Shown: piece by piece, positions 39,613 to 48,581 of the stretch
Numbering within the stretch: the first letter of the stretch is position 1
Layout of the letters: every line of letters starts with the position of its first letter
Assembly: GCA_029564595.1 (NCBI GenBank)
Contig: JAKQPS010000136.1
Span: 28,890 to 92,889 of the forward strand
Direction of reading: 5' to 3'
DNA length: 64,000 nucleotides
DNA from: a bacterium
GTDB lineage: Bacteria; UBP15; UBA6099
The notes under the pieces: generated by a model
Seen by the model: only the letters and a program-made list of their open reading frames with translations
Databases searched by the model: none
Told to the model about the DNA's origin: nothing
Position numbers and translations under genes: made by a program

Positions 39613-41070
39613 GTGAAACTTATCAAACTGACAGCGATAATGGCGATACTCTCCGCGAGCGCGGCGTTGATCGCCGGGTGCGGCGGCGGGATGGGCGCGG
39701 CCATCATCATCTCAAAAAGCGGCGCATCCGACAATCCCATTATACCAATGCCACAGGGACATCCGAACAGGATCGTTTACGCCTCTTTCCCCTCCGACCA
39801 AGGAACCATAATGAGCATGGACGAGAGCGGCGGAAACAAGATAACGCTCACAAGCAAACCCGATGAGGACGCGAGGTCTTTTTTCTTCACGACCCCGGCG
39901 GTCTCGCAAAACGGGCTTCAGATTTACTATGCGTCGGACTGGTATTCGGCCACGACGGATTTGATGACCAGCAAGATAGACGGATTGTTGCCGGGGCCGG
40001 TGGTGCGCGACAACGGTTTAAACTTAGAGAATCCCCGGGTGTCTTGGGACGGAACAAAGATTGCTTTCGCAGGATACGAGGAACGGGAAGTGACGGCGGT
40101 CATCCATCCGTCGCGCGCGTTCGTATACAAGTCGGCCAATGTGCAGACGCCCGAACAAAACGCGAATATCGGCCTCACGGGAGGCGGCGAGTGGCTTTAT
40201 TCTCAATCAAACACTCAAGGCATCTGTCCCAAATCCTGCTCGCAATGCGAGTCTTATGAATTCACCCAAGTCATATTCTTTGCCAACGGTTTCGGCTCCC
40301 CGCGCACGACCGACCCCACCGGCAGCACATACTGCATCGCCTTGGATGACGTGAACAGGGTAAGCGTAAACTTCACAGCCCACGATTACTCTCCGCCTGC
40401 GGCGGGAAGCATAACTTTCACTTGGGAATGGCTGCAAAATCCGCATCCCGAAACGTTCGGGCCGATAACGCTGCAAGGAGCGTTGAGCGGCGAGTTCCGC
40501 ATCGGCATGGGATATAATTTTATCAACACTTTTAATTTTAAAAAATATGACCTTTTCACAGCGGACATCGACGGCTCGAACGTGGTTCAGCACACTGACG
40601 ACGACGACCCGGCGCGATTCCCCTGCTTCTCGCCTGTAGCAAGCGATTTTCTTTACTACACGCAAGGCGTTCTGGACACGGCATATATGGAATACGACTT
40701 TCCCGAATCTTCCGCCATTTACAAACTTGACCTGAACACCGGCGCGAAGACCCTTGTGTTTGCCGGCGCGATGGACCGCCACTGCGGCGTCAGTCCGAGC
40801 GGAAAACAAATCGTCTTCTCAAGATACGACTTCGACAACGAGCGGTATGACATCTATCTTCACAATCTGGAAACAGGAGCGACCACTCTTCTGGTTGACA
40901 CGGGAGGCAACGACCTGTATCCCGTGTTTTCGCCGTCCGGAGTTTATGTCGCGTTCCAGTCCGACCTGACAATTGACGACGACATTTTCACCATTAAGGT
41001 CGACGGCACAAATCTGAAGAACGTTACGAACAACTTAGTTGACGATAGAATGCCCGCTTGGGCTCCCTGA
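39613..41070 (+). CDS. TolB-like beta-propeller lipoprotein
   Basis: A 485-residue lipoprotein starting at a GTG (39613). The signal (LTAIMAILSASAALIAGC) has a lipobox with Cys at about 23. WD40-like PD40 blades follow, for example IVYASFPSDQGTIMSMDESG, LENPRVSWDGTKIAFAGYE, GVSPSGKQIVFSRYDF, DLYPVFSPSGVYVAFQSD and the final DDRMPAWAP. This resembles the TolB C-terminal propeller. An insertion (about 195-290) with CPKSCSQCE separates the blades. No Tol-Pal genes are near, so it is not TolB itself. A weak promoter (TATATT at 39568-39573) lies upstream. Confidence 0.82.
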   Translation: MKLIKLTAIMAILSASAALIAGCGGGMGAAIIISKSGASDNPIIPMPQGHPNRIVYASFPSDQGTIMSMDESGGNKITLTSKPDEDARSFFFTTPAVSQNGLQIYYASDWYSATTDLMTSKIDGLLPGPVVRDNGLNLENPRVSWDGTKIAFAGYEEREVTAVIHPSRAFVYKSANVQTPEQNANIGLTGGGEWLYSQSNTQGICPKSCSQCESYEFTQVIFFANGFGSPRTTDPTGSTYCIALDDVNRVSVNFTAHDYSPPAAGSITFTWEWLQNPHPETFGPITLQGALSGEFRIGMGYNFINTFNFKKYDLFTADIDGSNVVQHTDDDDPARFPCFSPVASDFLYYTQGVLDTAYMEYDFPESSAIYKLDLNTGAKTLVFAGAMDRHCGVSPSGKQIVFSRYDFDNERYDIYLHNLETGATTLLVDTGGNDLYPVFSPSGVYVAFQSDLTIDDDIFTIKVDGTNLKNVTNNLVDDRMPAWAP

Positions 41071-41262
41071 TAATCATCAGAATTTTTGTGGATGGCTATT
41101 TCTATACTCCGCCTTGATTGGCTGTCTTTATTATATTTCTTTCGATTGTTGAACGTCTAATCATGCGCGAAACCGATGAAAAGTGTCGATCTTTTACAAT
41201 TGTTAGCGACCGTGCTTTTATATGCTTAATAATATGGAGAAATGTGGTTGTAAATTGAATCC

Positions 41263-41268
41263 TATAAT
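41263..41268 (+). promoter_or_regulatory. -10 box that would place the pyrF start codon at +1
   Basis: TATAAT at 41263-41268 predicts transcription from about 41275, which is the first base of the pyrF ATG. No clear -35 and no ribosome-binding site are seen, so a leaderless message is possible. Confidence 0.4.
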
Positions 41269-41274
41269 GATAAA

Positions 41275-41994
41275 ATGCGGTCTATGAATATGAATGAGTC
41301 ATCTGCTGATAGGGTTATCATTGCTTTAGATGTGCCGGGATATGACGAAGCGGCGGCGATGACGGAGAAGCTTGGAGACCTAGCGAGCTTCTACAAGGTC
41401 GGCCTCGAACTGTACATCCGGGACGGAGAACGGGCGCTGGAGATGTTGCGCGCTGCGGGAAAAAAGGTGTTCCTAGACCTGAAACTGCACGACATCCCGA
41501 ACACAGTGGCGAAGGCGGTGGAGTCGATAAAGACTAAAGGCGCAAGCCTGACGACGCTGCACGCGGGCGGCGGAGGAGAGATGATGAGGGCGGCGAGCGC
41601 GGCGCTGGGCGGCGAGCGCGGCGGCCTCAGACTCCTCGGAGTCACCGTGCTCACCAGCATCGACGAGCGGACGCTCAGGGAAGATATCGGCACACAGCTT
41701 TCCATCCCGACGCTGGTGTCCAAATGGGCGGCGCTGGCGCGGGAATGCGGACTTCAAGGCGTGGTGGCGTCGGCCCTCGAACTTTCCCTTCTCAGGGAGA
41801 AGTTGGACGATAGTTTTCTTATCGTTACGCCGGGCATCAGGCCGGCGGGCGGAGATGTGGCGGATCAGAAACGAGTGGTCACCCCGAAACAAGCGTTCGA
41901 GCGGGGGGCCAGCTACATAGTGGTGGGGCGTCCTGTGACCGCCGCCGCCGACCCGGCGGACGCCATGCGCCGGATTCTGGACGAAATTTCTTAA
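41275..41994 (+). CDS. pyrF: orotidine 5'-phosphate decarboxylase
   Basis: Last step of de novo UMP synthesis. The 239-residue protein has the catalytic DxKxxD motif FLDLKLHDIPNT (D68, K70, D73), IALDVPGYDEA near the start (substrate loop), VTVLTS, IVTPGIRP and SYIVVGRPVT (phosphate loop). Three in-frame ATGs lie close together (41275, 41284, 41290), none with a ribosome-binding site. A TPR gene follows after 14 bases, then ispE and dxr. Confidence 0.97.
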   Translation: MRSMNMNESSADRVIIALDVPGYDEAAAMTEKLGDLASFYKVGLELYIRDGERALEMLRAAGKKVFLDLKLHDIPNTVAKAVESIKTKGASLTTLHAGGGGEMMRAASAALGGERGGLRLLGVTVLTSIDERTLREDIGTQLSIPTLVSKWAALARECGLQGVVASALELSLLREKLDDSFLIVTPGIRPAGGDVADQKRVVTPKQAFERGASYIVVGRPVTAAADPADAMRRILDEIS

Positions 41995-42008
41995 TCAGGG
42001 GACGAACG

Positions 42009-42701
42009 ATGTCGGAATCCCACGACCGAGCCACGCACCACTACAACCTCGGCATACAGTTCGAGCGCAACGATGACATAGACAACGCGGCGCGGGAGTT
42101 CGAGAACGCCATACGGGCGGACTGCCGGTTCCCGTATCCGTACCGCGCTCTGGGCGAGATATATTTCAACAAGGAACGCTACGAGGACGCGCTGGAGCAT
42201 CTTGAGAAGGCCATCGAGCTTGACCCTGACTGGATAGAGGCTCTGGGACTTGCGGCGGACACGCTCATCGAACTGGGAGACACGCGGAAGGCGGCCCCGC
42301 TTCTCGAAAGAGCGCTGCGGGGAGACCCCGGCAATCCGCGCTACAGCGCGCAACTTGGCCGGATTCTAATCGCCGAAGGGGATTTCTCCGATGCGGTCGA
42401 GCTGCTGGAAGGCGCGCTTCGGGCCAACCCGGACGACTATAAGCTCAACTACAACATGGGAGTGGCGCTGGGCAAGCGGGCCATGGCCGACATCGATCTT
42501 TCGATTGAGCACTGGCGCCGCGCGGTGGCGGTAAAGGCCGACGACCCGCGCGCATTCCGCAACATGGCCATCTCGTATTTTTCCAGAGGATTCCTCGACG
42601 AGGCTTCGGACGCCTTCAGGACGGCCCTCTCGCTCGACCCCAACGACGATGTCTCGGCCCGTTTCCTGAAATTCTCGGAGGGCGTGAACAAACGTGGATA
42701 G
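42009..42701 (+). CDS. TPR-repeat protein
   Basis: A 230-residue protein made of about five to six tetratricopeptide repeats (HHYNLGIQFERNDDIDNAA from about 11, YRALGEIYFNKERYEDALE, GLAADTLIELGDTRKAAP, LGRILIAEGDFSDAVEL and MAISYFSRGFLDEASDAF). No signal peptide. It is translated from an ATG behind GGGGACGAAC and overlaps the ispE start by 8 bases, so expression is coupled to MEP-pathway genes. The function is unknown; a scaffold role is the safe statement. Confidence 0.85.
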   Translation: MSESHDRATHHYNLGIQFERNDDIDNAAREFENAIRADCRFPYPYRALGEIYFNKERYEDALEHLEKAIELDPDWIEALGLAADTLIELGDTRKAAPLLERALRGDPGNPRYSAQLGRILIAEGDFSDAVELLEGALRANPDDYKLNYNMGVALGKRAMADIDLSIEHWRRAVAVKADDPRAFRNMAISYFSRGFLDEASDAFRTALSLDPNDDVSARFLKFSEGVNKRG

Positions 42702-43560
42702 CGCATCCTTCACATCTCCCGCGAAGATCAACCTCTTCCTCGACATCAGAGGAAAACGCCCCGACGGATACCACGAGACGCTCACATGGATGCAAACGAT
42801 AGACCTGTGCGACACGCTGACGCTGGCGCGCTCGGCGAGGGACTTCTCCACGCTGAGAAGCGACAACTCCTCGATGCCGCTCGGCAAGCGCAATCTCTGC
42901 ATAAAGGCTTACGAGGCGGCGCGGGCGGCGGCGGGAGACGCGGTGGACAGCGTCGAGATATCCCTCAAGAAACGCGTGCCTCTCGGCTCCGGCCTCGGCG
43001 GCGGCAGCAGCAACGCCGCCTCCGTCATCAAGGGACTGAACGTCCTTTTCTCCCTCGGAATGACGGATGAAAAGATGTCGAAAATCGCCGCCGGAGTGGG
43101 AACTGACGTGCCGTTCTTCATCAGGGGCGGCGCGGCGGTCGCCTCCGGCAGAGGCGAAATTATTTCTCCCCTGCCCTCTCTGCCGGCTCCGATTCATCTG
43201 GTGGTGGCGAAACCGGAAGCGTCCGTATCCACCGGAGAGGCGTACAAGTGGGTGAAAGGCTACAAAGGGGAAAGAGAGCTTGACCGGGAAGAGACCGCCG
43301 CCCGGATTGCCAGCGGCGACCTGCAATATGTGATGGACCGCATGTTCAATTGTTTTGAAGAAATAGTATTCGGCCGGCTGCCCGCCCTCGCGGCGCTGAA
43401 AAGCAATCTTCTCGACGCCGGATGCGTGAAGGCGCAGATGACGGGGAGCGGCTCCGCCGTGTTCGGAATATGCCCCGACGAAAAGACGGCGCGGAGCGCC
43501 GCGTCCGCCCTTTCGGCTGACGACGACACCCTGTTCGTCGCCGCATGCCGGACTATCTGA
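42694..43560 (+). CDS. ispE: 4-diphosphocytidyl-2-C-methyl-D-erythritol kinase
   Basis: GHMP kinase of the MEP isoprenoid pathway. The 288-residue protein starts at a GTG (42694) and has SPAKINLFL (catalytic Lys 11), GYHETLTWMQTIDL, the ATP loop PLGSGLGGGSSNAAS (96-110), VGTDVPFF (catalytic Asp 138) and the C-terminal MTGSGSAVFG. Length and order are typical. dxr follows after 12 bases. Both enzymes act in the cytoplasm on successive parts of the same pathway. Confidence 0.97.
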   Translation: MDSASFTSPAKINLFLDIRGKRPDGYHETLTWMQTIDLCDTLTLARSARDFSTLRSDNSSMPLGKRNLCIKAYEAARAAAGDAVDSVEISLKKRVPLGSGLGGGSSNAASVIKGLNVLFSLGMTDEKMSKIAAGVGTDVPFFIRGGAAVASGRGEIISPLPSLPAPIHLVVAKPEASVSTGEAYKWVKGYKGERELDREETAARIASGDLQYVMDRMFNCFEEIVFGRLPALAALKSNLLDAGCVKAQMTGSGSAVFGICPDEKTARSAASALSADDDTLFVAACRTI

Positions 43561-43572
43561 CGACACGACGGG

Positions 43573-44799
43573 ATGAAAAATCCGATAAAAAACAAGCCTG
43601 ATATAGAGAAACGTCTGCCGGGAACTCCGGCGCGGCTGACCGTGCTCGGCTCAACAGGCTCCATCGGCGTCAAAGTTCTTGAGACGGCGTCCGAACTGCC
43701 CGGCGGCAGGATTCTGATAGAGGGACTTGCCGCGCGGACGAACTGGCGGTTGCTCAAGGAACAGGCCGTCCGGCGCGGAGCGAGGGCGGTGTGCCTCTCG
43801 AACCCGGCAGCGGCGCGGGCGCTGGCGCGGGCGTTTCCGGGCGCTCCTTTCAAAATTCTAGAAGGCGCGCAAGGGCTGGAAACGCTGGCCTCCGCGCCCG
43901 GCGGCGGCCCTGTGTTCAACGCAATTACGGGCATCGACGGGCTTAGGCCCTCGCTGGCCGCGCTCCGCGCCCGCCGCCCTCTACTAATGGCGAACAAGGA
44001 AAGCCTCGTCGCCGGAGGAAGGCTGCTCCGCGCGGAAGCCGTCCTTCTCCGGGTCCCGCTCATCCCCGTCGACAGCGAGCACTCCGCGATTTTCCAATGC
44101 CTGAGCGGGCGGGACGCGTCGGAAGTGCGCCGGGTAGTCATCACCGCCTCCGGAGGCCCGTTCCTGAAAAGAAGAAACGTCCGGGGAGCTACTCCCGCGC
44201 AGGCGACCGCTCACCCGGTCTGGCCGATGGGGCCAAAGGTGTCCGTCGATTCCGCCACCCTGATGAACAAAGGGCTGGAGCTGATCGAGGCCGCGCACCT
44301 GTTCGGGCTTGCGCCTGAGAAGCTTTCGGTGGCGATTCATCCCCAGTGCGTGGTTCACGCGATGGTGGAACTTACGGACGGCTCGATTATCGCGCATCTG
44401 GCTCCGGCGGACATGAAGACGCCGATAAGGTACGCGCTGACATATCCGGAGCGGCTGCCGGGCGGCGGACAAACGCTTTCTCTGTCGCTGTCCGACATCA
44501 GCGGGCTGACATTCGCCGAGCCTGACGAAAAGCGGTTCCCGTGCCTGACGCTCGCGCGGGCGGCGCTGGAGCGCGGAGGCCTTGCTCCGGCGGCTCTCAA
44601 CGCGGCGGATGAAATCGCGGTTTCTTTCTTCCTGTCCGGAAAAATCGATTTTGCGGACATACCCGCCATCATCGAGAAGACGATGTCGGCGGTTGACGAC
44701 CAACTAGACGGCGACCCGATGTCGCTCGAAGAAATCATGGAGACGGACGCGGCGGCGAGAAAGGCGGCGAAGTCGGCTGCCCGCGCGTCGGCGCTCTGA
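43573..44799 (+). CDS. dxr: 1-deoxy-D-xylulose 5-phosphate reductoisomerase
   Basis: First committed step of the MEP pathway, NADPH-dependent. The 408-residue protein has the nucleotide loop LGSTGSIG (25-32), LLMANKESLV, the metal and substrate site VDSEHSAIFQ, ASGGPF, HPVWPMGPKVSVDSATLMNKGLE (in order) and IHPQCVVHAMVE. About 15 extra N-terminal residues precede the Rossmann domain. It is followed by a PBP gene after 10 bases. In many bacteria dxr is next to rseP or uppS; here it sits with cell-wall genes, which use undecaprenyl phosphate. Confidence 0.97.
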   Translation: MKNPIKNKPDIEKRLPGTPARLTVLGSTGSIGVKVLETASELPGGRILIEGLAARTNWRLLKEQAVRRGARAVCLSNPAAARALARAFPGAPFKILEGAQGLETLASAPGGGPVFNAITGIDGLRPSLAALRARRPLLMANKESLVAGGRLLRAEAVLLRVPLIPVDSEHSAIFQCLSGRDASEVRRVVITASGGPFLKRRNVRGATPAQATAHPVWPMGPKVSVDSATLMNKGLELIEAAHLFGLAPEKLSVAIHPQCVVHAMVELTDGSIIAHLAPADMKTPIRYALTYPERLPGGGQTLSLSLSDISGLTFAEPDEKRFPCLTLARAALERGGLAPAALNAADEIAVSFFLSGKIDFADIPAIIEKTMSAVDDQLDGDPMSLEEIMETDAAARKAAKSAARASAL

Positions 44800-44809
44800 A
44801 CGAGCATCT

Positions 44810-46051
44810 ATGTCGAACAAAGCTAAATCAAAAATTTTCGCATGGGCGATAATTCTGTGTCTGGCTCAAGCCGCCGCGCTGGCGTTCATAGGCAAGAACT
44901 GGCTCGCAAAAAAGGGACTGGTTCCCGCAGGCTTGGGAACCGCGCCGGCGGCCTCGGATGTCGTTTCCTCCCTCGAATATTCCGACGTCAGGCTCGACGA
45001 AAAAGCGGGCGTCCTGTTCACCGAAAAGAACGGAACAAAGATAGTTTACACAATCGACCCGAAGCTGCAGACGCTGGCCGAGAAGCTGTTTCAGGAGTTC
45101 AATCCGGTCGCCGGAGCCTTCGTGGCGATAGACGCGCGCACCGGAGACGTCATAGTGATGGCCTCCCACGCCCGGAACAGAAAAAACGGGGACAGCCTGC
45201 CCGAAGGCTCCACGTTCCTCGACCCGGCGTTGCGAAACAGCGCCAACCCGATGGCGTCGATAGCCAAGATCGTCACGGCGTCCGCCGCGATGCGCCACGG
45301 CCTGTTCGGCCCGACCGACACCTTGAATTGCGCAGGCTCGTTCCGCGCCGGCGGCGGCGTGATTACCGACCCGGTGGGCGTCTCGCACGGCCAGATAACA
45401 ATGGCCGACGCGCTGGCAAAATCATGCAACCCGTCGTTCGCTCAGATAGGGCTTAAAGTCGGGCGCGACCGCCTGCTCGAAGAGTTCCGTCTGTTCGGAT
45501 TCAACCGCTCCATCGAGTTTGATCTCCCCGCGCTTGAAAGCAGGGCGGCGTTCGGCGACGACGAGTATTCCATCGCGCGCGCAGGATCGGGGTTCCACGG
45601 CGCTTGGATGTCTCCCCTTCACGCGGCGATGATCGCCTCGACAATCAGCAACCGGGGAGTGATGATGCGTCCGCGCGTCATCCGCTCCATCGACGCGGGC
45701 GGCGGAGAGCGCCCCGCCAAACCCGCCGCGTTCCTCAACCCAATGTCCGAAAAGAACGCCGTCGCGATAGAGAAAATGATGGACAACACCGTGAACCGGC
45801 CGGGATTCACCGCATACAGGGGATTCCACCACAACGGCCGCTACATCGGCGGGGACACGCATGTGGTTGGCAAAACCGGCTCGCTGAGCGGAAACAATCC
45901 CGCCGAGATGTACACGTGGCTGATCGGCCACACCACCGAAGGCTCTCCCGACATCGCGTTCGCCGCGATGGTGGTCAACGACGAAAGATGGGTGATAAAG
46001 GCCGCTTCGTTCAGCGGCCAGTTCTTCAAACACGCCGGGCGGGGCAAATGA
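44810..46051 (+). CDS. class B penicillin-binding protein-like transpeptidase
   Basis: A 413-residue protein with one N-terminal membrane anchor (IFAWAIILCLAQAAALAFIG, residues 9-28) and a transpeptidase domain facing the periplasm. The penicillin-binding motifs are SxxK (SIAK, 150-153), SxN (SCN, 205-207) and KTG (KTGSL, about 361-365). It is shorter than most class B PBPs and lacks the long N-terminal dimerisation domain, so it is closer to PbpA/MrdA-like minimal forms. It should cross-link peptidoglycan. The slt gene starts within its stop codon, placing a cross-linking enzyme and a glycan-cutting enzyme in one unit. Confidence 0.9.
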   Translation: MSNKAKSKIFAWAIILCLAQAAALAFIGKNWLAKKGLVPAGLGTAPAASDVVSSLEYSDVRLDEKAGVLFTEKNGTKIVYTIDPKLQTLAEKLFQEFNPVAGAFVAIDARTGDVIVMASHARNRKNGDSLPEGSTFLDPALRNSANPMASIAKIVTASAAMRHGLFGPTDTLNCAGSFRAGGGVITDPVGVSHGQITMADALAKSCNPSFAQIGLKVGRDRLLEEFRLFGFNRSIEFDLPALESRAAFGDDEYSIARAGSGFHGAWMSPLHAAMIASTISNRGVMMRPRVIRSIDAGGGERPAKPAAFLNPMSEKNAVAIEKMMDNTVNRPGFTAYRGFHHNGRYIGGDTHVVGKTGSLSGNNPAEMYTWLIGHTTEGSPDIAFAAMVVNDERWVIKAASFSGQFFKHAGRGK

Positions 46052-48447
46052 GGCTGAAAGCGGAAAAGATAAGGACTGCGGCGCTCGCGGCCCTGCCTGC
46101 GGCGGCGGTCATAATCGCGGTCGCTCTGTGGTCCGGCCGGGGATGCGCCGCGCAGAACTCGCACTCGTCAACGGACGTCTATTACGAAAACTCCCGCAAT
46201 GCCGAGTCCGCGCGCCGCGAAAAAACGCGCGACTGCCTCGAACTTGCCGAGGCGCTTCTCGATTCCGGCGAATGGGAAACCGGCCGCTCCATCTTCCAGC
46301 TTTGCGGCGAAAAAGACAGCGCCAAGCGCGGCAGGATAGAAGAAATGCTCGCCGTCCGCGACGAGTTCGCCCGGTTCATGACGGGCTGGAACGTCCCGTG
46401 GCCCGGCCTCGACGGAGAGCCGGTCTCGACGATGAGCATAAAAGAGGCGGAGACGCGCGCGGCGGCCGCCGCAACGTTCGCCGAGTCGCGTGTGGACGAC
46501 GAAACAGGCGAGCTTGCCTCAATCGCAGCCGCCGCCCTGCTGTATCACGCCGGACATTACTACGACTGCGCCCGACTGCTCGCCGAATCGCGAGTCAGGC
46601 GCGCTATGCCCGACCATGCGGCGCTACTCGCCGTCATGGCCCTCGTCAAATCCGGCAAACACGATGAAGCCGCCGCGCTCGCCGACCAGACGAAGAGAGA
46701 CTTCCCTCTCGGCTCCGCCGCCCCCTACGCCTCGCTGTGGAAATCCCGCGCGCTAGCCGCTCAGGGCCTGCTCCAATCCGCTGTGGCCGTCGCTCTGGAA
46801 ACCGCCTACGATGATTCTCTTCCTCCAATCGCTCGCGGCGACGCCCTCTTCCTCGCTTCTCAACACTACCTCGCCGCGGGAGAAAAAAAGACCGCCGCCT
46901 CTCTCATTGCCTCTATCGCTGAAAACTACCCCGCAACCGATTCCGCGCGCGCTCTCGATGTCGATCTGACCGGGCTGGAAGACTTTCTCTCCCTCGAACA
47001 GCGCCTCGCTCTGGGCGCTTATTTCGTTTCTAAACAGCGCGGGTTCGCCGCTCGCAAGTTCCTCTCCCCGGTTAAGAGCAAGCTCGGCCCTGAAGGCATG
47101 TTGCTGCTAGCGAAAGCGAATATTCTTTCTGGGGCCGAAGGCGACGCGGTCAGACAGCTCGAACAACTGAACGCAGGCAGCGTTCCGGCGTCCGTTCGGG
47201 GCGAGGCATGCATAGCGCGCGCGCGCCTGCTCGTATCGAAAAAAACATATCCGCAAGCAGAAGCCCGACTGCTGGGCTGCGTCGCAAATTACGAGAACGT
47301 CGAAGCCGAATCTCTGGCCGCCCTCGCCCGCGTCTACGCCGCAACCGAAAAAGAGGAAAAACGCGTTAGGACGCTCATGCGGCTGATGGAAAAATATCCC
47401 GCCGCAGAAAACGGAGACGAGCGCTATCTTTTAATCGCCCGCTGGCATCTGAACAAAGGGGACTACGCGGCGGCGGAGAAATATTACGCGGCCCTCGACC
47501 GCTGGTTTCCGCAAAGCCCTCTGCGCGCCGAAAGCGGGTTCTGGCAGGCGAAACTGGCTCTGGCGTCTGGAGACGCGCGCGCCGCAACCGCGCATTACAA
47601 ACGAGTTCAGGCCGAACATCCGTATTCCTATTTCAGCCACAGGGCTGGAACCCGGCTGTCCGGCCAGCTCGGGCTTGCGGACGAATCGGACACAACGCCT
47701 GAGTTGACATACGGCGACCTTACGCCCGCCGACTGCGACATCCTGCGCGCCGCGAACGGATTCAGGCGGCTGAGAGTTTTCGAGCGCGCCGCCGCAGAGT
47801 ACGCCGCAGCCGAGGCCCTTTTACCGAACGACGCCGCAGCCGGCATCGCCCGGCTCAGGCTCGACGAGAAAAAATACCACATGTCAGTCAAAGCCGTCGA
47901 ACTGCGCGCCATGGCCGACCCCGCCTTCTACCACCGCGTAATGGCCGACCCCGAACTGAACTCCCTGCTCTATCCCCGCCTTTACGAAGACAGAATAAAC
48001 GCCGCCGCCGCAACAGCCGGACTCGATCCAGCTTGGATATTCTCCATTATCAGGCAGGAAAGCCGCTTCCAACGCGACGCCGTCTCCACCTCCAACGCCA
48101 TCGGCCTGATGCAGATAATTCCCTCCACCGGCGGCTGGATCGCCGAAAAACTCGGCGTCTCCAAATTCCGCTCCGACGACCTGTTCGACGTCGATGTCAA
48201 CTTGCGCTTCGGCGCGTGGTACTTCAAATATCTAATGGGCAAGTTCGAAGGCAGCCCCGAACTGGCCGTCGCCGCGTACAACGGCGGGCCGGGCAACGTC
48301 TCAAGATGGCTCCCCCGCATCGGCTCCGACGACATCGACTTGTTCATCGAGCGCATCCCCCGCGAAGAAACCCGCGAATACGTCAAAAAAGTCATGCACA
48401 ACCATCACGTCTATTCCACCCGCGCCTTCCCCCGCTCTGCCTATTGA
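46048..48447 (+). CDS. slt: soluble-lytic-transglycosylase-like protein (Slt family)
   Basis: A 799-residue protein starting at an ATG that overlaps the PBP stop (ATGA). An N-terminal hydrophobic segment (TAALAALPAAAVIIAVALW, about 9-27) anchors or exports it. Residues about 50-640 are helical TPR-like repeats forming the Slt superhelical ring. The C-terminal SLT domain (about 655-790) has the catalytic glutamate in IIRQESRF (E671), SNAIGLMQIIPSTGGWIA, ELAVAAYNGGPGNV and ETREYVKKV. It cleaves peptidoglycan glycan strands to 1,6-anhydro ends. The full family layout is present. Confidence 0.92.
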   Translation: MRLKAEKIRTAALAALPAAAVIIAVALWSGRGCAAQNSHSSTDVYYENSRNAESARREKTRDCLELAEALLDSGEWETGRSIFQLCGEKDSAKRGRIEEMLAVRDEFARFMTGWNVPWPGLDGEPVSTMSIKEAETRAAAAATFAESRVDDETGELASIAAAALLYHAGHYYDCARLLAESRVRRAMPDHAALLAVMALVKSGKHDEAAALADQTKRDFPLGSAAPYASLWKSRALAAQGLLQSAVAVALETAYDDSLPPIARGDALFLASQHYLAAGEKKTAASLIASIAENYPATDSARALDVDLTGLEDFLSLEQRLALGAYFVSKQRGFAARKFLSPVKSKLGPEGMLLLAKANILSGAEGDAVRQLEQLNAGSVPASVRGEACIARARLLVSKKTYPQAEARLLGCVANYENVEAESLAALARVYAATEKEEKRVRTLMRLMEKYPAAENGDERYLLIARWHLNKGDYAAAEKYYAALDRWFPQSPLRAESGFWQAKLALASGDARAATAHYKRVQAEHPYSYFSHRAGTRLSGQLGLADESDTTPELTYGDLTPADCDILRAANGFRRLRVFERAAAEYAAAEALLPNDAAAGIARLRLDEKKYHMSVKAVELRAMADPAFYHRVMADPELNSLLYPRLYEDRINAAAATAGLDPAWIFSIIRQESRFQRDAVSTSNAIGLMQIIPSTGGWIAEKLGVSKFRSDDLFDVDVNLRFGAWYFKYLMGKFEGSPELAVAAYNGGPGNVSRWLPRIGSDDIDLFIERIPREETREYVKKVMHNHHVYSTRAFPRSAY

Positions 48448-48506
48448 TTTCTCAATCGAACCAGCGCTCGCCCAAACGAAATGAATTGCCACCCTGTCGC
48501 CGCCTG

Positions 48507-48536
48507 TTGAAACGCGCGTCCGCGCTAATATATAAT
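48507..48536 (+). promoter_or_regulatory. promoter of the acetolactate-synthase-like gene
   Basis: TTGAAA (48507-48512), 18-base spacer and a perfect TATAAT (48531-48536), 46 bases before the start codon. Confidence 0.65.
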
Positions 48537-48581
48537 TCCGAGTTGTTTTATGTTTATTTACTTATCGGAGAGGTGGTTTAA

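Noticed and set aside
45604-46047. Upstream extension of the slt reading frame
   Set aside because: It overlaps the PBP gene; the ATG at 46048 gives a proper membrane anchor and an ATGA overlap.
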